Below, piece after piece: positions 36,420 to 44,819 of a stretch of DNA of 64,000 bases. The position numbers and the translations under genes are program-made. Numbering within the stretch: position 1 is the stretch's first letter; each line of letters begins with the position of its first letter. The stretch comes from an uncultured Paracoccaceae bacterium (GTDB taxonomy: Bacteria > Pseudomonadota > Alphaproteobacteria > Rhodobacterales > Rhodobacteraceae). The stretch spans positions 1 through 64,000 of the forward strand of contig OY288145.1 of assembly GCA_958439195.1 (NCBI GenBank), in the 5' to 3' direction. A model generated the notes under the pieces. That model was given only the letters and a program-made list of their open reading frames with translations, searched no databases and had not been told where the DNA came from.

Positions 36420-37355
36420 TCAGGCGGCATAGACCGCCGATGATGGGGTTTCGGCATTCTCGCGGCGTTTGTCGCGGATCATCTGCGCCACGCGATGCAT
36501 TGCGATGCCGCGCATGAAAAGACTGGCCGGAAGGAATGCCCATGCTGTCATCGTCCAGATCAGGCTGTGCGACGATGTCAGGCTTGCCGGGTCGATCCCG
36601 CCCATGACCAGCCGCACAACAACCGGGGCCAAGAATGGCAGCAAGAAGCCTAATGAAATGTTAATGCGCGCGTCCCGTTCCAGCCGCGCGACGATATCGG
36701 GGCCGCTGGTCGGGTCGAATGTGGGCAGATTGATCCAGACATTGAACACGCGGCCCTGACGCGGCCAGGTGCCAGCCCGCAACTGAAAGGAAAAGAACAC
36801 CATCCCAAGAAGCGAGGTCAGATAGGCCGTGCCTGCCGCCGTGCGCAGGATGACCCGGTCTGCCTCTGTCGCCGCGTCGTTCAGGGTTTGTGTCGCAAGG
36901 CGCACGGGGCTGTAGGGGAAATCCATTGCCTGGCCAATCAAGGCACCCACCGCCTCGACCAATTGGGTCAAGGTCGAGGGGTCTGTACGCCCGCGTTCGA
37001 TCAGGCACAGTGCAAGCAATGTGATGGCCAGCAGCAGAAACCGGCTGCGATTGAACGGCGGGGCATCACGGAATTCGATCAGGCCGGGGGCTTCGGCGTT
37101 GTATTCGACAAAGGTCAGAAGGCCGGCAAAAAGCGCGACGAGTGCTACTGTTTGTTGAGCATCCGTTCCCATGCCCGGAACGAGCATGGACGGCGCAACA
37201 ACCAGCACCACAATCATAACTGCACGCAAAAGCGCCCCGCCAAGCCGCGAACCCACTGCCCTGTTTCCTTCCCGCCAGCCGACCCACGGTTTGCCCGTGG
37301 TGCCATTTCCAGCGAATTCCCGCACATTGTGGCGGATTGCCTCAATCTTGCCCAA
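36420..37355 (-). CDS. Hypothetical membrane protein
   Basis: A 311-residue protein not recognised as a named family. It has about six hydrophobic segments: three near residues 40-85 and 105-120, a pair near 170-190, and two near 230-285. The soluble region VFNVWINLPTFDPTSGPDIV lies between. TTG 37355 is used because GAAGG precedes it at good distance; a GTG ten codons later is possible. The gene directly precedes the endonuclease gene and probably forms an operon with it, downstream of leuCD. Confidence 0.65.
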   Translation of the reverse strand: MGKIEAIRHNVREFAGNGTTGKPWVGWREGNRAVGSRLGGALLRAVMIVVLVVAPSMLVPGMGTDAQQTVALVALFAGLLTFVEYNAEAPGLIEFRDAPPFNRSRFLLLAITLLALCLIERGRTDPSTLTQLVEAVGALIGQAMDFPYSPVRLATQTLNDAATEADRVILRTAAGTAYLTSLLGMVFFSFQLRAGTWPRQGRVFNVWINLPTFDPTSGPDIVARLERDARINISLGFLLPFLAPVVVRLVMGGIDPASLTSSHSLIWTMTAWAFLPASLFMRGIAMHRVAQMIRDKRRENAETPSSAVYAA

Positions 37356-37464
37356 TTTGTGCCTTCTTTCGGGAACCGTTACAACACCTGTTCCGATAGA
37401 TGCAGGATTTCACGGCGTTTTCGCGGAGAAGGTGTCGCTGGATTGCATCAAGAAGCCGGGAGCG

Positions 37465-37489
37465 AAAGGGCCGCCCCGAAGGACGGCCC
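37465..37489 (-). terminator. Stem-loop downstream of leuD
   Basis: On the minus strand GGGCCG and CGGCCC arms extend inward with GG/CC pairs around a short loop, followed by CTTTCGC. It lies 51 bases after the leuD stop and may end leuCD transcription. Confidence 0.5.
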
Positions 37490-37539
37490 AATATCTGGTG
37501 CAAGTTTGTTTGACGGCTACCAAGCCTGCGTGTGATCCG

Positions 37540-38145
37540 TCACGCCCAAGGACGCAAAGTTGCCAGGGATTTTTCGTAACTGTCGATGGATGCTGCCTTT
37601 TCCAGCGTCAAACCGATGTCATCCAGACCGTTCAGCAGGCAATGCTTGCGATGCGGGTCAACGTCGAACGGGAAGGATTGCCCGTCCGAGGTGGTTACCG
37701 TCTGGCTGGGCAGATCGACGGTGACGCGGGCATTCGCCCCTTTCCGTGCATCTGCCATCAGCACATCAACCACGTCTTGCGGCATCACGATGGGCAGGAT
37801 GCCGTTCTTGAAGCAGTTGTTATAGAAGATGTCCGCAAAGCTGGTGGAGATCACGCAGCGGATGCCGAAATCCAAGAGTGCCCAGGGGGCGTGTTCGCGC
37901 GACGAGCCGCAGCCGAAATTGTCGCCAGCGATCAGAATCTCCGTCTTGCGATAGGCGGGCTGGTTCAGCACGAAATCCTGGATTTCCTGCCCGTCCTGCG
38001 TGTAGCGCATTTCATCGAACAGGTTCTTGCCCAGCCCGGAACGCTGGATCGTCTTAAGGAATTGTTTAGGAATGATCATATCGGTGTCGATATTGACCAA
38101 CGGCATGGGGGCCGCGATGCCGGTGAGGGTGGTGAATTTTTGCAT
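37540..38145 (-). CDS. leuD: 3-isopropylmalate dehydratase small subunit
   Basis: The 201-residue small subunit of isopropylmalate isomerase. It has NIDTDMIIPKQFLKT (about 19-33), the GDNFGCGSSREHAPWAL motif (about 73-89) and SFADIFYNNCFKNGILP (about 101-117), all diagnostic. With LeuC it isomerises 2- to 3-isopropylmalate. The start overlaps the leuC stop as TAATG at 38143-38147, so the two subunits are co-translated. Confidence 0.95.
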   Translation of the reverse strand: MQKFTTLTGIAAPMPLVNIDTDMIIPKQFLKTIQRSGLGKNLFDEMRYTQDGQEIQDFVLNQPAYRKTEILIAGDNFGCGSSREHAPWALLDFGIRCVISTSFADIFYNNCFKNGILPIVMPQDVVDVLMADARKGANARVTVDLPSQTVTTSDGQSFPFDVDPHRKHCLLNGLDDIGLTLEKAASIDSYEKSLATLRPWA

Positions 38146-39563
38146 TAGACCGATTCCTTCATGATTTCCCGCACATCCGTCAGTCGGCCCGTGATCGCCG
38201 CCGCAGCGGCCATTGCGGGTGACAGCAGATGCGTGCGGCCACCGCGGCCCTGACGGCCTTCGAAGTTGCGGTTCGAGGTGGCGGCGCAGCGTTCACCGGG
38301 GGCAAGCTGGTCGGGGTTCATGGCCAGACACATGGAGCAGCCCGCAAGCCGCCATTCAAAGCCTGCATCAAGGAATATCTGGGCCAGACCTTCCTCTTCT
38401 GCCTGGGCGCGGACAAGGCCCGATCCGGGCACCACCATCGCACGTTTCACCGCGATCTTCTTGCCCTTCAGAATGGCAGCGGCGGCGCGCAGGTCTTCGA
38501 TCCGGCCATTGGTGCAGGAGCCGATAAAGACGGTGTCAATCTCGATATCCGACAGCTTCATGCCCGGCGTCAGGCCCATATATTCCAGCGAACGGCGGGC
38601 CGCTTCGACCTTGCCGCCGGTGAAATCCTCGGGGGCGGGGACCACGCCGGTGATGGGCAGGACATCCTCGGGCGAGGTGCCCCAGGTGACAACGGGGGCG
38701 ATGTCTTCGCCCTTGATCGTGACGACCTTGTCGAAATGCGCGCCTTCATCGGTGAAAAGGGTTTTCCAATAGGCCAGCGCCGCTTCCCATTTCGCGCCTT
38801 TGGGGGCGTGGGGGCGGCCCATGACATAGGCAAAGGTCTTTTCATCCGGCGCGATCAGGCCCGCGCGGGCGCCGCCTTCGATGGCCATGTTGCACACGGT
38901 CATGCGGCCTTCCATGGAAAGCTCGCGGATCGCCTGGCCACAATATTCGATGACATAGCCGGTGCCGCCAGCGGTGCCGGTTTCACCGATCACCGACAGG
39001 GTGATGTCCTTGGCGGTGACGCCGGGGCGCAGCGAGCCGGTGATTTCCACCTTCATGTTCTTGCCCTTGCGCTGGATCAGCGTCTGGGTGGCAAGGACAT
39101 GTTCCACTTCGGACGTGCCGATACCGTGGGCCAGCGCGCCGAAGGCGCCGTGGGTGGCGGTGTGGCTGTCACCGCAAACAACGGTCATGCCCGGCAGCGT
39201 CCAGCCCTGTTCGGGGCCGACGATGTGGACGATGCCCTGACGGATGTCAGACACGGGGTAGTAGTTGATCCCGAAATCCTTGGCATTCTTGTCCAGGGCG
39301 GCAACCTGAATGCGGCTGTCTTCGGTCATGGTCGCGGCATTTGCGCGGTCCAGCGTGGTAGGGACGTTGTGATCCGGCACGGCAATGGTTTTTTCCGGCG
39401 CGCGGACTTTGCGGCCCGTCATGCGCAAGCCTTCAAACGCCTGGGGCGATGTCACCTCATGCACGAGGTGGCGGTCGATATACAGAAGGCAGGTGCCGTC
39501 TTCGGCCTGATGGACGACGTGGTCATCCCAGATCTTGTCGTAAAGGGTGCGCGGAGCGGTCAT
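38145..39563 (-). CDS. leuC: 3-isopropylmalate dehydratase large subunit
   Basis: A 472-residue aconitase-family enzyme. It shows the N-terminal TLYDKIWDDHVV, the GDSHTATHGAFGALAHGIGTSEVEHVLATQ region (given in part, about 133-160) and the iron-sulfur ligands in FIGSCTNGR (about 350) and CSMCLAMNPD (about 410). It works with LeuD. Its upstream region carries a terminator-like hairpin and a short Leu-containing reading frame, so transcription attenuation is possible. Confidence 0.96.
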   Translation of the reverse strand: MTAPRTLYDKIWDDHVVHQAEDGTCLLYIDRHLVHEVTSPQAFEGLRMTGRKVRAPEKTIAVPDHNVPTTLDRANAATMTEDSRIQVAALDKNAKDFGINYYPVSDIRQGIVHIVGPEQGWTLPGMTVVCGDSHTATHGAFGALAHGIGTSEVEHVLATQTLIQRKGKNMKVEITGSLRPGVTAKDITLSVIGETGTAGGTGYVIEYCGQAIRELSMEGRMTVCNMAIEGGARAGLIAPDEKTFAYVMGRPHAPKGAKWEAALAYWKTLFTDEGAHFDKVVTIKGEDIAPVVTWGTSPEDVLPITGVVPAPEDFTGGKVEAARRSLEYMGLTPGMKLSDIEIDTVFIGSCTNGRIEDLRAAAAILKGKKIAVKRAMVVPGSGLVRAQAEEEGLAQIFLDAGFEWRLAGCSMCLAMNPDQLAPGERCAATSNRNFEGRQGRGGRTHLLSPAMAAAAAITGRLTDVREIMKESV

Positions 39564-39590
39564 GGCTCATCTCTTTCGGATATGGCTGTG

Positions 39591-39609
39591 AAAAAGGCGC
39601 TAAGGCGCC
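39591..39609 (-). terminator. Terminator in the leuC leader, possible attenuator
   Basis: On the minus strand GGCGC-CTTA-GCGCC is followed by five T residues, and it lies 28 bases upstream of the leuC start. An upstream GACGC/GCGTC hairpin (about 39610-39627) could compete with it. A terminator this close to a start codon suggests regulation by attenuation. Confidence 0.6.
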
Positions 39610-39625
39610 GGACGCGGGAAAGGCG

Positions 39626-39715
39626 TCACAGAAGTCGTGCGAGGACGGACCGATTTTCGCGGGTGAAACGCCAAGGCAGGCGTGCGTGATCGGCCATGTC
39701 GAAGAAACGGATCAT
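39626..39715 (-). CDS. Possible leucine leader peptide
   Basis: A 29-codon frame from ATG 39715 ends in VLARLL and a TGA, 17 bases before the terminator stem. Four of 29 codons are Leu, three of them among the last five (CTC, CTT, CTG). Position and ending resemble attenuation leader peptides. There is no strong ribosome binding site, and Leu codons are not consecutive beyond two, so this is tentative. Confidence 0.35.
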   Translation of the reverse strand: MIRFFDMADHARLPWRFTRENRSVLARLL

Positions 39716-39934
39716 GGCGTGCGTGATACGCCCGAATCTGTGGTGAGGCAAGCCGCGCCGAAGGGGGCGACGGGATCATGGATCATGCCAGCGTGGTGAT
39801 CCGGCGGGGGCGGCCAGCGCCTGCGGGATGACAGCGACACCGATGTTCTGGATGGGCCGGGCAGATCACGGCGAAGCGACTGTGCCTTTCTGGATGGCGT
39901 GCTATCGTTGGCGCAACGGTGGGCAGGCTATACG

Positions 39935-39975
39935 GAACGGGGCAGAACGGGGCAGAACGGGGCAGAACGGGGCAG
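39935..39975 (+). repeat. 10-bp tandem repeat directly upstream of the SOUL gene
   Basis: Three perfect copies of GGCAGAACGG (39941-39970) with partial copies on both sides, ending 8 bases before the ATG at 39983. The period equals one DNA turn. It replaces any normal ribosome-binding region and could vary in copy number. Confidence 0.8.
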
Positions 39976-39982
39976 GGCGAAA

Positions 39983-40714
39983 ATGGCACGGATTGGATTT
40001 CAGGCACTGGCTGGGGTGTTCCTTTTCGCAATGGTGGGGGCGGGCATGGCTGATGATGAACGGGTCGGTGGTTACGAGAAGGTCAGCGATTACAAAGGGA
40101 CAGAGACCCCAGCCTATACCGTTGGGGCGCGAACGGGGGCGATTGAGCTGCGCGCCTATCCGGCGCATCTTGCCGCCGAGGTGACGGTCCGGGGCAGCCG
40201 CGATGCGGCGGTGGGAACGGGGTTTCGGGTTCTGGCGGCCTTTATCTTTGGCGGGAACGAGGCCAAGGCCAAGGTGGCGATGACCACGCCGGTGGCCCAA
40301 TCTCAGGCGGGGCAGACGGAAGCGGGGCAGACGGAAGCGGGGCAGACGGAAGCGGGGCCGACGGAAGCGGGGCAGTCGGAAAAGATCGCCATGACGACGC
40401 CGGTCGCGCAGCAGGGCGAAGGGACGACATGGACGGTGCAATTTTCGATGCCATCAGGGTTCACGATGGACACCCTGCCGCGCCCCAAGGACCCACGTGT
40501 CCGGCTTGTCACCAATCCGGCCAAACGTATGGTTGTGTTGGAGTTTTCAGGTATTCCAACCACATCCGTACTGGAGGAGCGAAGTGCAGAGCTGCGGTCG
40601 TGGGCCGACAAGCAAGGATTGCAGGTCGAGGAACCGCCCCAGTTCCTGTTCTACGACTCGCCTTTCACGCTGCCTTGGAACCGGCGGAATGAAGTGGGTT
40701 TTGTGGTGAAATGA
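39983..40714 (+). CDS. SOUL heme-binding family protein with a 5-residue tandem repeat insert
   Basis: The 243-residue protein has an N-terminal signal-like helix (ALAGVFLFAMVGAGMA), then the SOUL domain: TVGARTGAIELRAYPAHLAAEV, VAMTTPVAQ and a second KIAMTTPVAQ, and C-terminal FLFYDSPFTLPWNRRNEVG. SOUL proteins bind heme in other systems. Between the two AMTTPV motifs lies an insert of about 25 residues, built from five copies of AGQTE-like units (DNA 40307-40381). ATG 39983 is preferred because the signal helix starts there; upstream codons are inside the 10-bp repeat. Confidence 0.83.
   Translation: MARIGFQALAGVFLFAMVGAGMADDERVGGYEKVSDYKGTETPAYTVGARTGAIELRAYPAHLAAEVTVRGSRDAAVGTGFRVLAAFIFGGNEAKAKVAMTTPVAQSQAGQTEAGQTEAGQTEAGPTEAGQSEKIAMTTPVAQQGEGTTWTVQFSMPSGFTMDTLPRPKDPRVRLVTNPAKRMVVLEFSGIPTTSVLEERSAELRSWADKQGLQVEEPPQFLFYDSPFTLPWNRRNEVGFVVK
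40307..40381 (+). repeat. 15-bp in-frame tandem repeat within the SOUL gene
   Basis: Five copies of GCGGGGCAGACGGAA start at 40307, 40322, 40337, 40352 and 40367; the last two have single-base changes. They encode AGQTE-type pentapeptides between the two AMTTPV motifs, so copy number can change without breaking the frame. Confidence 0.9.
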
Positions 40715-40850
40715 CAGTTCCGCTTGCGCTTTCCGTCGGCCAGGGCTATCGCGCGCGCTTCGCGGACCGTTGAGAAGCTGGTCGGGCGATGTTACCCTTA
40801 CGGGGTGGCCCCGCGCCGGGGGCGATGCGGCGCGCAACTTCGGGAGGACG

Positions 40851-40913
40851 ATGTCCTGTCTCATTCTGACCCAACGACCGGGCTGCCGGTCGGGCCAAGG
40901 GCGGCGCGCATGA
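40851..40913 (+). CDS. Possible 20-codon upstream ORF coupled to rsfS
   Basis: ATG 40851 follows GGGAGGA at ideal spacing. The frame encodes a 20-residue basic peptide and its TGA (40911-40913) overlaps the rsfS ATG as ATGA. It may couple ribosomes into rsfS, whose own ribosome site (AAGG) is weak. No homology is recognised. Confidence 0.3.
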   Translation: MSCLILTQRPGCRSGQGRRA

Positions 40914-41284
40914 CGGCGACCGCAACGGCGAATGCAGGAACCTTTTCTTCGGAAGACGTTCTGGCGGCAGTGCTGAAATCCGTGGATGACGACAAGGCCG
41001 AGGATGTCGTGCAGATCGACCTGCGTGGGCGGTCGGATGTGGCCGATTACATGGTCATCTGTTCGGGCCGGTCGTCGCGGCAGGTGGCGGCGATTTCCGA
41101 AAAGCTGGTGGACCGGCTGAAGCAGGACCTGAAGATCATCAGCAAGATCGAAGGCAAGGAAACCGGCGACTGGGTGTTGATCGACGCGGGTGATGTTATT
41201 GTCCATGTCTTCCGGCCCGAGGTGCGCGAGTTCTATCAGCTTGAAAAGATGTGGCTTCCGGGAAGCGCCCATCGCGGGGCGTAA
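40910..41284 (+). CDS. rsfS: Ribosome silencing factor RsfS
   Basis: A 124-residue protein of the RsfS/Iojap family. It has DDDKAEDVVQIDLRGRSDVADYMVI (given in part, about 27-50), SSRQVAAISEKL and the GDWVLIDAGDVIVHVF region (about 88-103). RsfS binds L14 on the large subunit and blocks subunit joining in starvation. It is directly followed by rlmH, a conserved pairing. Start 40910 gives the normal family length (105-130). Confidence 0.94.
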   Translation: MTATATANAGTFSSEDVLAAVLKSVDDDKAEDVVQIDLRGRSDVADYMVICSGRSSRQVAAISEKLVDRLKQDLKIISKIEGKETGDWVLIDAGDVIVHVFRPEVREFYQLEKMWLPGSAHRGA

Positions 41285-41289
41285 GACAC

Positions 41290-41763
41290 GTGCGGGTGCA
41301 TCTTTGTGCCGTGGGCCGCATCCGGGCGGATCAGCCGGAGCGGGCGCTGATTGACGATTACCAGACGCGATTCAATCGCACGGGCAAGCCATTGGCGCTG
41401 GGTCCGTTGACGGAGGTTGAGGTCGAGGATCGCAAGGGCGGCGGGATGGAGGCCGAGGCGGAACTGCTGTCGCGGGCGGTGCCTGCGGGCGCCTTTCTGG
41501 TGACGCTGGACGAACGCGGCAAGGTGTTGTCATCCCCGGAGTTCGCGGCGCTGCTGGCCCGGTGGCGGGATGAGGGGCGGCAGGATGTGGCCTTTGTCAT
41601 TGGCGGGGCGGACGGGATCGCGCCAACCTTGCGCGACCGGGCGGATGTTTCGATCAGTTTCGGACGGATGGTCTGGCCGCATATGCTGGTGCGGGTGATG
41701 TTGGCGGAACAGGTGTATCGGGCGGCCACGATCCTGGCGGGTGGGCCGTATCATCGGGCGTAA
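41290..41763 (+). CDS. rlmH: 23S rRNA pseudouridine1915 N3-methyltransferase RlmH
   Basis: The 157-residue SPOUT methyltransferase starts MRVHLCAVGRIR with a GTG codon at 41290. It contains VTLDERGKVLSS, the knot segment FVIGGADGIAP (about 108-118) and the C-terminal YHRA ending shared by RlmH proteins. It methylates Psi1915 in helix 69 of 23S rRNA. It lies 5 bp after rsfS, as in many alphaproteobacteria. Confidence 0.95.
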   Translation: MRVHLCAVGRIRADQPERALIDDYQTRFNRTGKPLALGPLTEVEVEDRKGGGMEAEAELLSRAVPAGAFLVTLDERGKVLSSPEFAALLARWRDEGRQDVAFVIGGADGIAPTLRDRADVSISFGRMVWPHMLVRVMLAEQVYRAATILAGGPYHRA

Positions 41764-42179
41764 CTGTTTGGGTGCGCTGGTTTAATTCTGAAAAATTCCG
41801 GGAGAATGCGGTGCCGCTGCTGGTGCAGACGCGCAGTGCAGACGGCTGTGCATACGGGCGCTGGGGCTACCGGGCGTTAAGGTTAATGCAGAGGCAAGGG
41901 GTGGGGTGATTCTGGGGGCGGATGTGGACTGGATGTGGGGCCGCTCTGGTGGCGGATTCTTGGGGCGGATTTGGATGGTGGACAATCGTGTCGTGATGGG
42001 TTGTGGGGGGATGGAATAGAGGGTGGTTCGGTGCAAGGCCGGCTGGGGCCGATTGTGCCTGGGCGTATTGCCCGGCAGAGCGGTGCTGTGGAAAACTTTG
42101 CCCATGCTGCGTGCCCTGCGTTGCCCGATGCGGCCGGGGGCGGTATTGGGGATGCAAGTCCAAGAAGGGGTGCTGTGCC
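41764..42179. other. Long leader region before gpmI with a dispersed repeat
   Basis: 416 bases without a supportable gene. The element GTGCAGACGGCTGTGCATAC (41836-41855) recurs with two changes at 56020-56039. The last bases hold AGAAGGGG, the ribosome binding site of gpmI. A promoter for the gpmI-envC-ctpA-rppH block is expected here, but no clear -35/-10 pair was found. Confidence 0.5.
41836..41855 (+). repeat. Dispersed intergenic repeat, copy 1
   Basis: GTGCAGACGGCTGTGCATAC; 18 of 20 bases match the copy at 56020-56039. Both copies sit in long leaders upstream of a plus-strand gene and are followed within 20-35 bases by GTTAAGG. Confidence 0.6.
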
Positions 42180-43697
42180 ATGACCGTTCCAAAGCCTGTC
42201 GTGTTGTGCATTCTGGACGGCTGGGGGCTTTCGGAAACGCGCGAGGGGAATGCGCCCGCGCAGGCGAATGTGCCGAATTTCAACCGGCTGTGGGACACCT
42301 GCCCCAAGGCCACGCTGATCACCCACGGCCCGGATGTGGGGCTGCCGCGCGGGCAGATGGGCAATTCCGAAGTGGGCCACACCAATATCGGCGCCGGGCG
42401 CGTGGTGGCGATGGACCTGGGCGCGATTGATCTGGCGGTGGAGGATGGGTCGTTTGCAACGAATGCGGCGCTGGGCGATTTCATTGCCAAGGTAAAGGCT
42501 GCGGGTGGTGTGGCGCATCTGATGGGTGTGGTGTCGGATGGCGGGGTGCATGGGCATATCGCGCATGTGATCGCAGCCTGCCGCGCCATCACGGCGGCGG
42601 GGGTGCCGGTCTGGCTGCATGCGATCACCGACGGGCGGGATGTGGCGCCATCTTCGGCGGCGGGGTTCATGGCTGATCTGGTGGCAAAGTTGCCTGTGGG
42701 TGCGCGGATTGCCACGGTGACGGGGCGGTATTGGGCAATGGACCGCGACAACCGCTGGGACCGCGTGTCGCGCGCCTATGGGGCGATGGTGCGGGGTGAA
42801 GGTGAGGCGGCGGCGGATCCAGAGGCGGCAGTGGCGCAATCCTATGCCAAGGGCGAGACGGATGAATTTCTGGCCCCCACGGTGATTGGCACCTATCGCG
42901 GCGCGCAGGATGGCGACGGGCTGTTCTGCCTGAACTTCCGCGCCGATCGCGCGCGGGAGATTTTGGCGGCGCTGGGCCAGCCGGGGTTTGACGGGTTTGA
43001 CACCGGCAAGCGACCGGCATGGTCGGCCATGCTGGGGATGGTGGAATATTCCGAAGGCCATAACGCCTATATGGCGACGGCCTTTCCCAAACGGTCTATC
43101 CCCAATTCGCTTGGGGAATGGGTGGCCAGCCACGGGCTGACCCAGTTCCGGCTGGCCGAGACGGAGAAATACCCGCATGTCACCTTTTTCCTGAATGGCG
43201 GGCGGGAAGAGCCGTTTGCGGGCGAGGATCGGGACATGCCGAAATCGCCCAAGGTGGCGACCTATGACCTGCAACCGGAAATGAGCGCGCCCGCGGTGGG
43301 GGCATCGCTGGTGCGGGCAATCAAGGCTGGCTATGACCTGATCGTGGTGAATTTCGCCAACCCGGACATGGTGGGCCATACCGGCGACATGGCGGCGGCG
43401 ATGCGGGCCTGCGAGGCGGTGGATGCCTGCCTTGGTGACGCGCTGGCGGCGCTGGAGGCGGCAGGGGGCGCTATGATCGTGACGGCGGATCACGGAAACT
43501 GCGAACAGATGATCGATCCGGTGACGGGCGGGCCGCATACGGCGCACACGACAAACCCGGTGCCTGTGATCCTTGTCGGTGGGCCAAAGGGGGCGCGGTT
43601 GCGGGATGGGCGGCTGGCCGATCTGGCCCCCACGGTGCTGGCGCTTATGGGATTGGAGCCGCCGCCTGAAATGACCGGGCAGAGCCTGATCGTATGA
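42180..43697 (+). CDS. gpmI: 2,3-bisphosphoglycerate-independent phosphoglycerate mutase
   Basis: A 505-residue cofactor-independent mutase that interconverts 3- and 2-phosphoglycerate. It has the metal-site Asp in CILDGWG (D13), the phosphoserine motif GQMGNSEVGHTNIGAGR (S63), DGRDVAPSSA, and the second metal cluster NFANPDMVGHTGD and TADHGNCEQM. Start 42180 has AGAAGGGG ten bases upstream. Its stop overlaps the envC start by ATGA. Confidence 0.96.
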   Translation: MTVPKPVVLCILDGWGLSETREGNAPAQANVPNFNRLWDTCPKATLITHGPDVGLPRGQMGNSEVGHTNIGAGRVVAMDLGAIDLAVEDGSFATNAALGDFIAKVKAAGGVAHLMGVVSDGGVHGHIAHVIAACRAITAAGVPVWLHAITDGRDVAPSSAAGFMADLVAKLPVGARIATVTGRYWAMDRDNRWDRVSRAYGAMVRGEGEAAADPEAAVAQSYAKGETDEFLAPTVIGTYRGAQDGDGLFCLNFRADRAREILAALGQPGFDGFDTGKRPAWSAMLGMVEYSEGHNAYMATAFPKRSIPNSLGEWVASHGLTQFRLAETEKYPHVTFFLNGGREEPFAGEDRDMPKSPKVATYDLQPEMSAPAVGASLVRAIKAGYDLIVVNFANPDMVGHTGDMAAAMRACEAVDACLGDALAALEAAGGAMIVTADHGNCEQMIDPVTGGPHTAHTTNPVPVILVGGPKGARLRDGRLADLAPTVLALMGLEPPPEMTGQSLIV

Positions 43698-44812
43698 AGC
43701 GGTGCGCGGTTCTGTGGGTTGTGCTGATGCTGGTCCTGGGTCGGCCGCTGCTGGCCGATACGGCGGCAGAGCAGGCGGCCAAGGCGGCCGGGGATTTGCA
43801 GGCCGCAGTGGCCGCGATGGAAGAGGCCGAGGGCGCGCGTGACCGGGTGGCCGCGCTGACCCAGACGATCCGGGCCTATGAAGATGGGCTGGGCGCGCTG
43901 CGCGAGGCGTTGCGGCAGGCATCGCTGCGGGAAACGGCGCTGAATTTGCAGTTCAACGCGCAGCGCGACCGGATCGCGCAACTGGTTGGTGTGCTGGGGC
44001 AGTTGGAGGCCGATCCGGGACCGCTGTTGTTGTTGCACCCCACGGGTCCGGTGGGGACGGTGCGATCTGGCATGATGCTGGCCGATGTGACCCCGGCCTT
44101 GCAGGCCGAAGCAGCGCGGTTGCGGGCCGAATTGCAGGAGTTGCGCGACCTGCGGGCCTTGCAGGAGGCGGCGGGGCAGACGCTGGCACGCGGGCTTGGC
44201 GCGGCGCAGGCGGCGCGGACGGCGTTGTCGCAGGCGATCAGCGACCGGACGGAATTGCCCCGACGTTTCACCGAAGACCCGGAGGTGTTGCGCGGTCTGG
44301 TGGAAAGCGCCGATACGCTGGAGGCCTTTGCCGCGGGCCTTGCCCCCGATGGGGCGGACCGGGAGGATTTTGCCAGCGCGATGGGGCGTCTGCCACGCCC
44401 GGTGCTGGGATCTGTGCTGCGAAGGCCGGGCGAGGCGGATGCGGCGGGCGTGCGACGTCCGGGCCTGACGATTGCCACGCGGCCCCGCGCGCTGGTGACC
44501 GCGCCCTGGCCTGCGACGATCCGCTATCGGGGGCCTTTGCTTGACTACGGAAATGTGATGATCCTTGAGCCGGGAGGCGGCTATCTATTGATACTGGCAG
44601 GATTGGGTGCCGTGTATGGAGAGGTGGGCGAGGTGGTGGCGCAGGGCGCGCCGCTGGGCCTTATGGGGGGCGCCGAGCCGGAACTTGCAGACATCCTTGC
44701 CGCGTCGGAAGAAGGTGGTGGCGCGCGCGAGACGGAAACGCTTTATTTGGAATTGCGGCAAGGTGCCGATCCGGTGGACCCGGAACCGTGGTTCACCGCA
44801 GGAAGGGAATGA
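43694..44812 (+). CDS. Murein hydrolase activator EnvC family protein
   Basis: A 372-residue secreted protein with a signal peptide (1-21), long coiled coils (about 25-110 and 135-190) and a C-terminal LytM (M23) domain from about residue 265. The LytM domain lacks the usual zinc ligands: the HxGxD-type and HxH positions read LLDYGNVM and ETLYLELRQG. This is the EnvC hallmark, an activator of amidases rather than an enzyme. It sits between gpmI and ctpA, with seven bases before ctpA. Confidence 0.88.
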   Translation: MKRCAVLWVVLMLVLGRPLLADTAAEQAAKAAGDLQAAVAAMEEAEGARDRVAALTQTIRAYEDGLGALREALRQASLRETALNLQFNAQRDRIAQLVGVLGQLEADPGPLLLLHPTGPVGTVRSGMMLADVTPALQAEAARLRAELQELRDLRALQEAAGQTLARGLGAAQAARTALSQAISDRTELPRRFTEDPEVLRGLVESADTLEAFAAGLAPDGADREDFASAMGRLPRPVLGSVLRRPGEADAAGVRRPGLTIATRPRALVTAPWPATIRYRGPLLDYGNVMILEPGGGYLLILAGLGAVYGEVGEVVAQGAPLGLMGGAEPELADILAASEEGGGARETETLYLELRQGADPVDPEPWFTAGRE

Positions 44813-44819
44813 GACCGAG

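Noticed and set aside
38229..39689. Plus-strand frame of 486 codons opposite leuC
   Set aside because: leuC is complete and conserved on the minus strand; the plus frame has no recognisable domain. Its last 35 codons are a very basic stretch outside leuC, but there is no ribosome site.
40307..40381. CRISPR-like repeat array
   Set aside because: The repeats are contiguous 15-bp units without spacers, lie inside a gene and keep the reading frame.
41883..43922. Minus-strand open frame of 679 codons opposite gpmI
   Set aside because: gpmI is clearly coding. The antisense product has the Arg/His/Pro-rich composition of a shadow frame.
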